From NCBI GenBank assembly GCA_037013495.1, contig CM072806.1, forward strand, positions 49,689,814-49,753,813: a DNA stretch of 64,000 nucleotides, in the 5' to 3' direction. This document shows, piece by piece, positions 63,201-64,000 of the stretch. The position numbers were made by a program, and so were the translations under genes. Each line of letters opens with the position of its first letter. Position 1 is the stretch's first letter. The notes beneath the pieces were generated by a model. That model did no database searches. It was not told where the DNA came from and saw only the letters and a list, made by a program, of their open reading frames with translations. The DNA is from Hippophae tibetana. Lineage: Eukaryota; Streptophyta; Magnoliopsida; Rosales; Elaeagnaceae.

Positions 63201-64000
63201 AGAACTTGTGTGATTCTCAACCAACTAAAGTAGTCATGCCTCCGTTCTTTGATTCCTCTACGAAATAGAATACAATATTGCTCACACCAACTAGCTCCCC
63301 ATTCTCGTTTCGAACCAGACAACTTTGACTTAAGCTCTTGGTCAAGACCTAAAGGATCCAACAGTTTCTTCTTCTCCTTTTCTGCGACTTTCGTTTCGTA
63401 GGCTTCAACAAGATACTGTTATCATGGAAATAAAATCAGCCATATATGTTGTGTTAAACAGCTAAACTATACCATTACTTCCTAAACTGATTTAGATTTT
63501 AAGCTTTTGTTCCCACAATTTTTTTCATAATACTACGTGGTGTCTTTTCGAATTTAGTATAAAATTTGAAAAGATAATAAACGTAATATTAGGGTATAAA
63601 AAAATAAAAATAAAAGAATAAGAAGCTAAATAACTAAAGTAAAGAATTTGACGGTAGCAAAAATGCTGTTGAGCAGCCTGTTATAAATGACCTCATGAAC
63701 TAGTGTTGGAGAGGGTTTTCCATTCCTTGTGTCAGAGTGAGAATTCCCCAAAATTTGGACTTTATCTTCTAATTCTGATGGTAAAGAAACGTCATTTATG
63801 TTTCCATTTGCAAGGTCTAATAAGAACTCTGCAGGGTTCATAGCGATTAGAGGGGAGCATCCTATGGATGAGAAATAAAGCATTGCTTCTGAAGCTTTTC
63901 CAAAATAGAGCAAACTCCCTTTCCCAAGAAGTATCAATTTATCAAATTTGTGGAATAGTCTACTTGATGGTTGGTGAATTGTTGTCACTACTGTTTTTCC
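60281..64000 (-). CDS. ABCG22: ABC transporter G family, ABCG22-like (3' part; gene runs off the window)
   Basis: Five exons on the minus strand: 64000-63692, 63415-63128, 62259-61975, 61411-61304 and 60499-60281 (stop at 60283-60281). Every exon length is a multiple of three, every intron is phase 0 and GT-AG, and together they give 402 codons. The window enters at the end of the nucleotide-binding domain ([20 protein letters not shown], with the H-loop His), continues through the linker ([20 protein letters not shown]), then the WBC-type membrane domain. Hydrophobic spans lie near [81 protein letters not shown] and [17 protein letters not shown]. Half-size ABCG proteins dimerise in the plasma membrane. 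Arabidopsis ABCG22 mutants transpire more and are drought-sensitive. From memory the wording matches ABCG22 more closely than ABCG21 or ABCG25. No damage is seen; the N-terminal part and most of the NBD lie outside. Confidence 0.93.

Overview
The window is nuclear DNA from a flowering plant, most likely a eudicot. The evidence is a very AT-rich background, plant-type LTR retrotransposons (Ty3/gypsy chromovirus, Athila-like, Ty1/copia), plant CACTA (En/Spm) DNA transposons, and one intron-containing host gene: the 3' part of an ABCG22-like half-size ABC transporter on the minus strand. The species cannot be named from the sequence. Nearly everything left of 59.6 kb is transposable element, as in pericentromeric or gene-poor plant DNA.

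Layout. 1-1328 is featureless AT-rich DNA. 1334-31484 is one old CRM-like chromovirus, recognised by a matching 5-bp target duplication (CAAAA at 1329-1333 and 31485-31489). Its 5' LTR was split by a 9.3-kb CACTA element (CACTA-1, 1357-10668, TSD TAG), which itself took an LTR fragment (1780-2712). Its coding region was split by a block (13917-27585) that holds a plus-strand Athila-like element (15624-27334). That element's 3' region received a solo LTR (21315-25160, TSD TATAG), and the solo LTR received a 2.2-kb foldback-like element (21322-23510, TSD ATAAT/ATAAC). A decayed L1-type LINE remnant follows (31490-32228). 32230-50880 is a second Athila-like complex on the minus strand. Its 5' LTR carries a second CACTA element (CACTA-2, 41245-50380, TSD CAA), a sibling of CACTA-1. 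Then come a 5'-less Ty1/copia remnant (51180-about 53900), a quiet stretch with a 60-bp tandem duplication, and another decayed Ty3/gypsy element (55765-about 59640). The host ABCG22-like gene occupies 60281-64000 and runs off the window.

The two CACTA elements share one plan. The first gene encodes a TNP2-type transposase (Transpos_assoc, Transposase_21, DUF4218 and DUF4216 regions). The second, multi-exon gene encodes a Transposase_24-like N-terminal part, a Met/Pro-rich minisatellite-encoded linker, a DUF8039-like part and a C-terminal Ulp1/C48 SUMO-protease-like domain. A long hairpin lies between the second gene and the 3' end, and palindromic GTCGGTT/AACCGAC subterminal repeats lie inside both ends. 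Both copies are disabled by stops, frameshifts or deletions, but the protease catalytic residues are still present in both.

All LTR elements are fossils with many breaks. The only gene in the window that looks functional is the ABC transporter. Its five visible exons are all open, all in phase 0 and all bounded by GT-AG.
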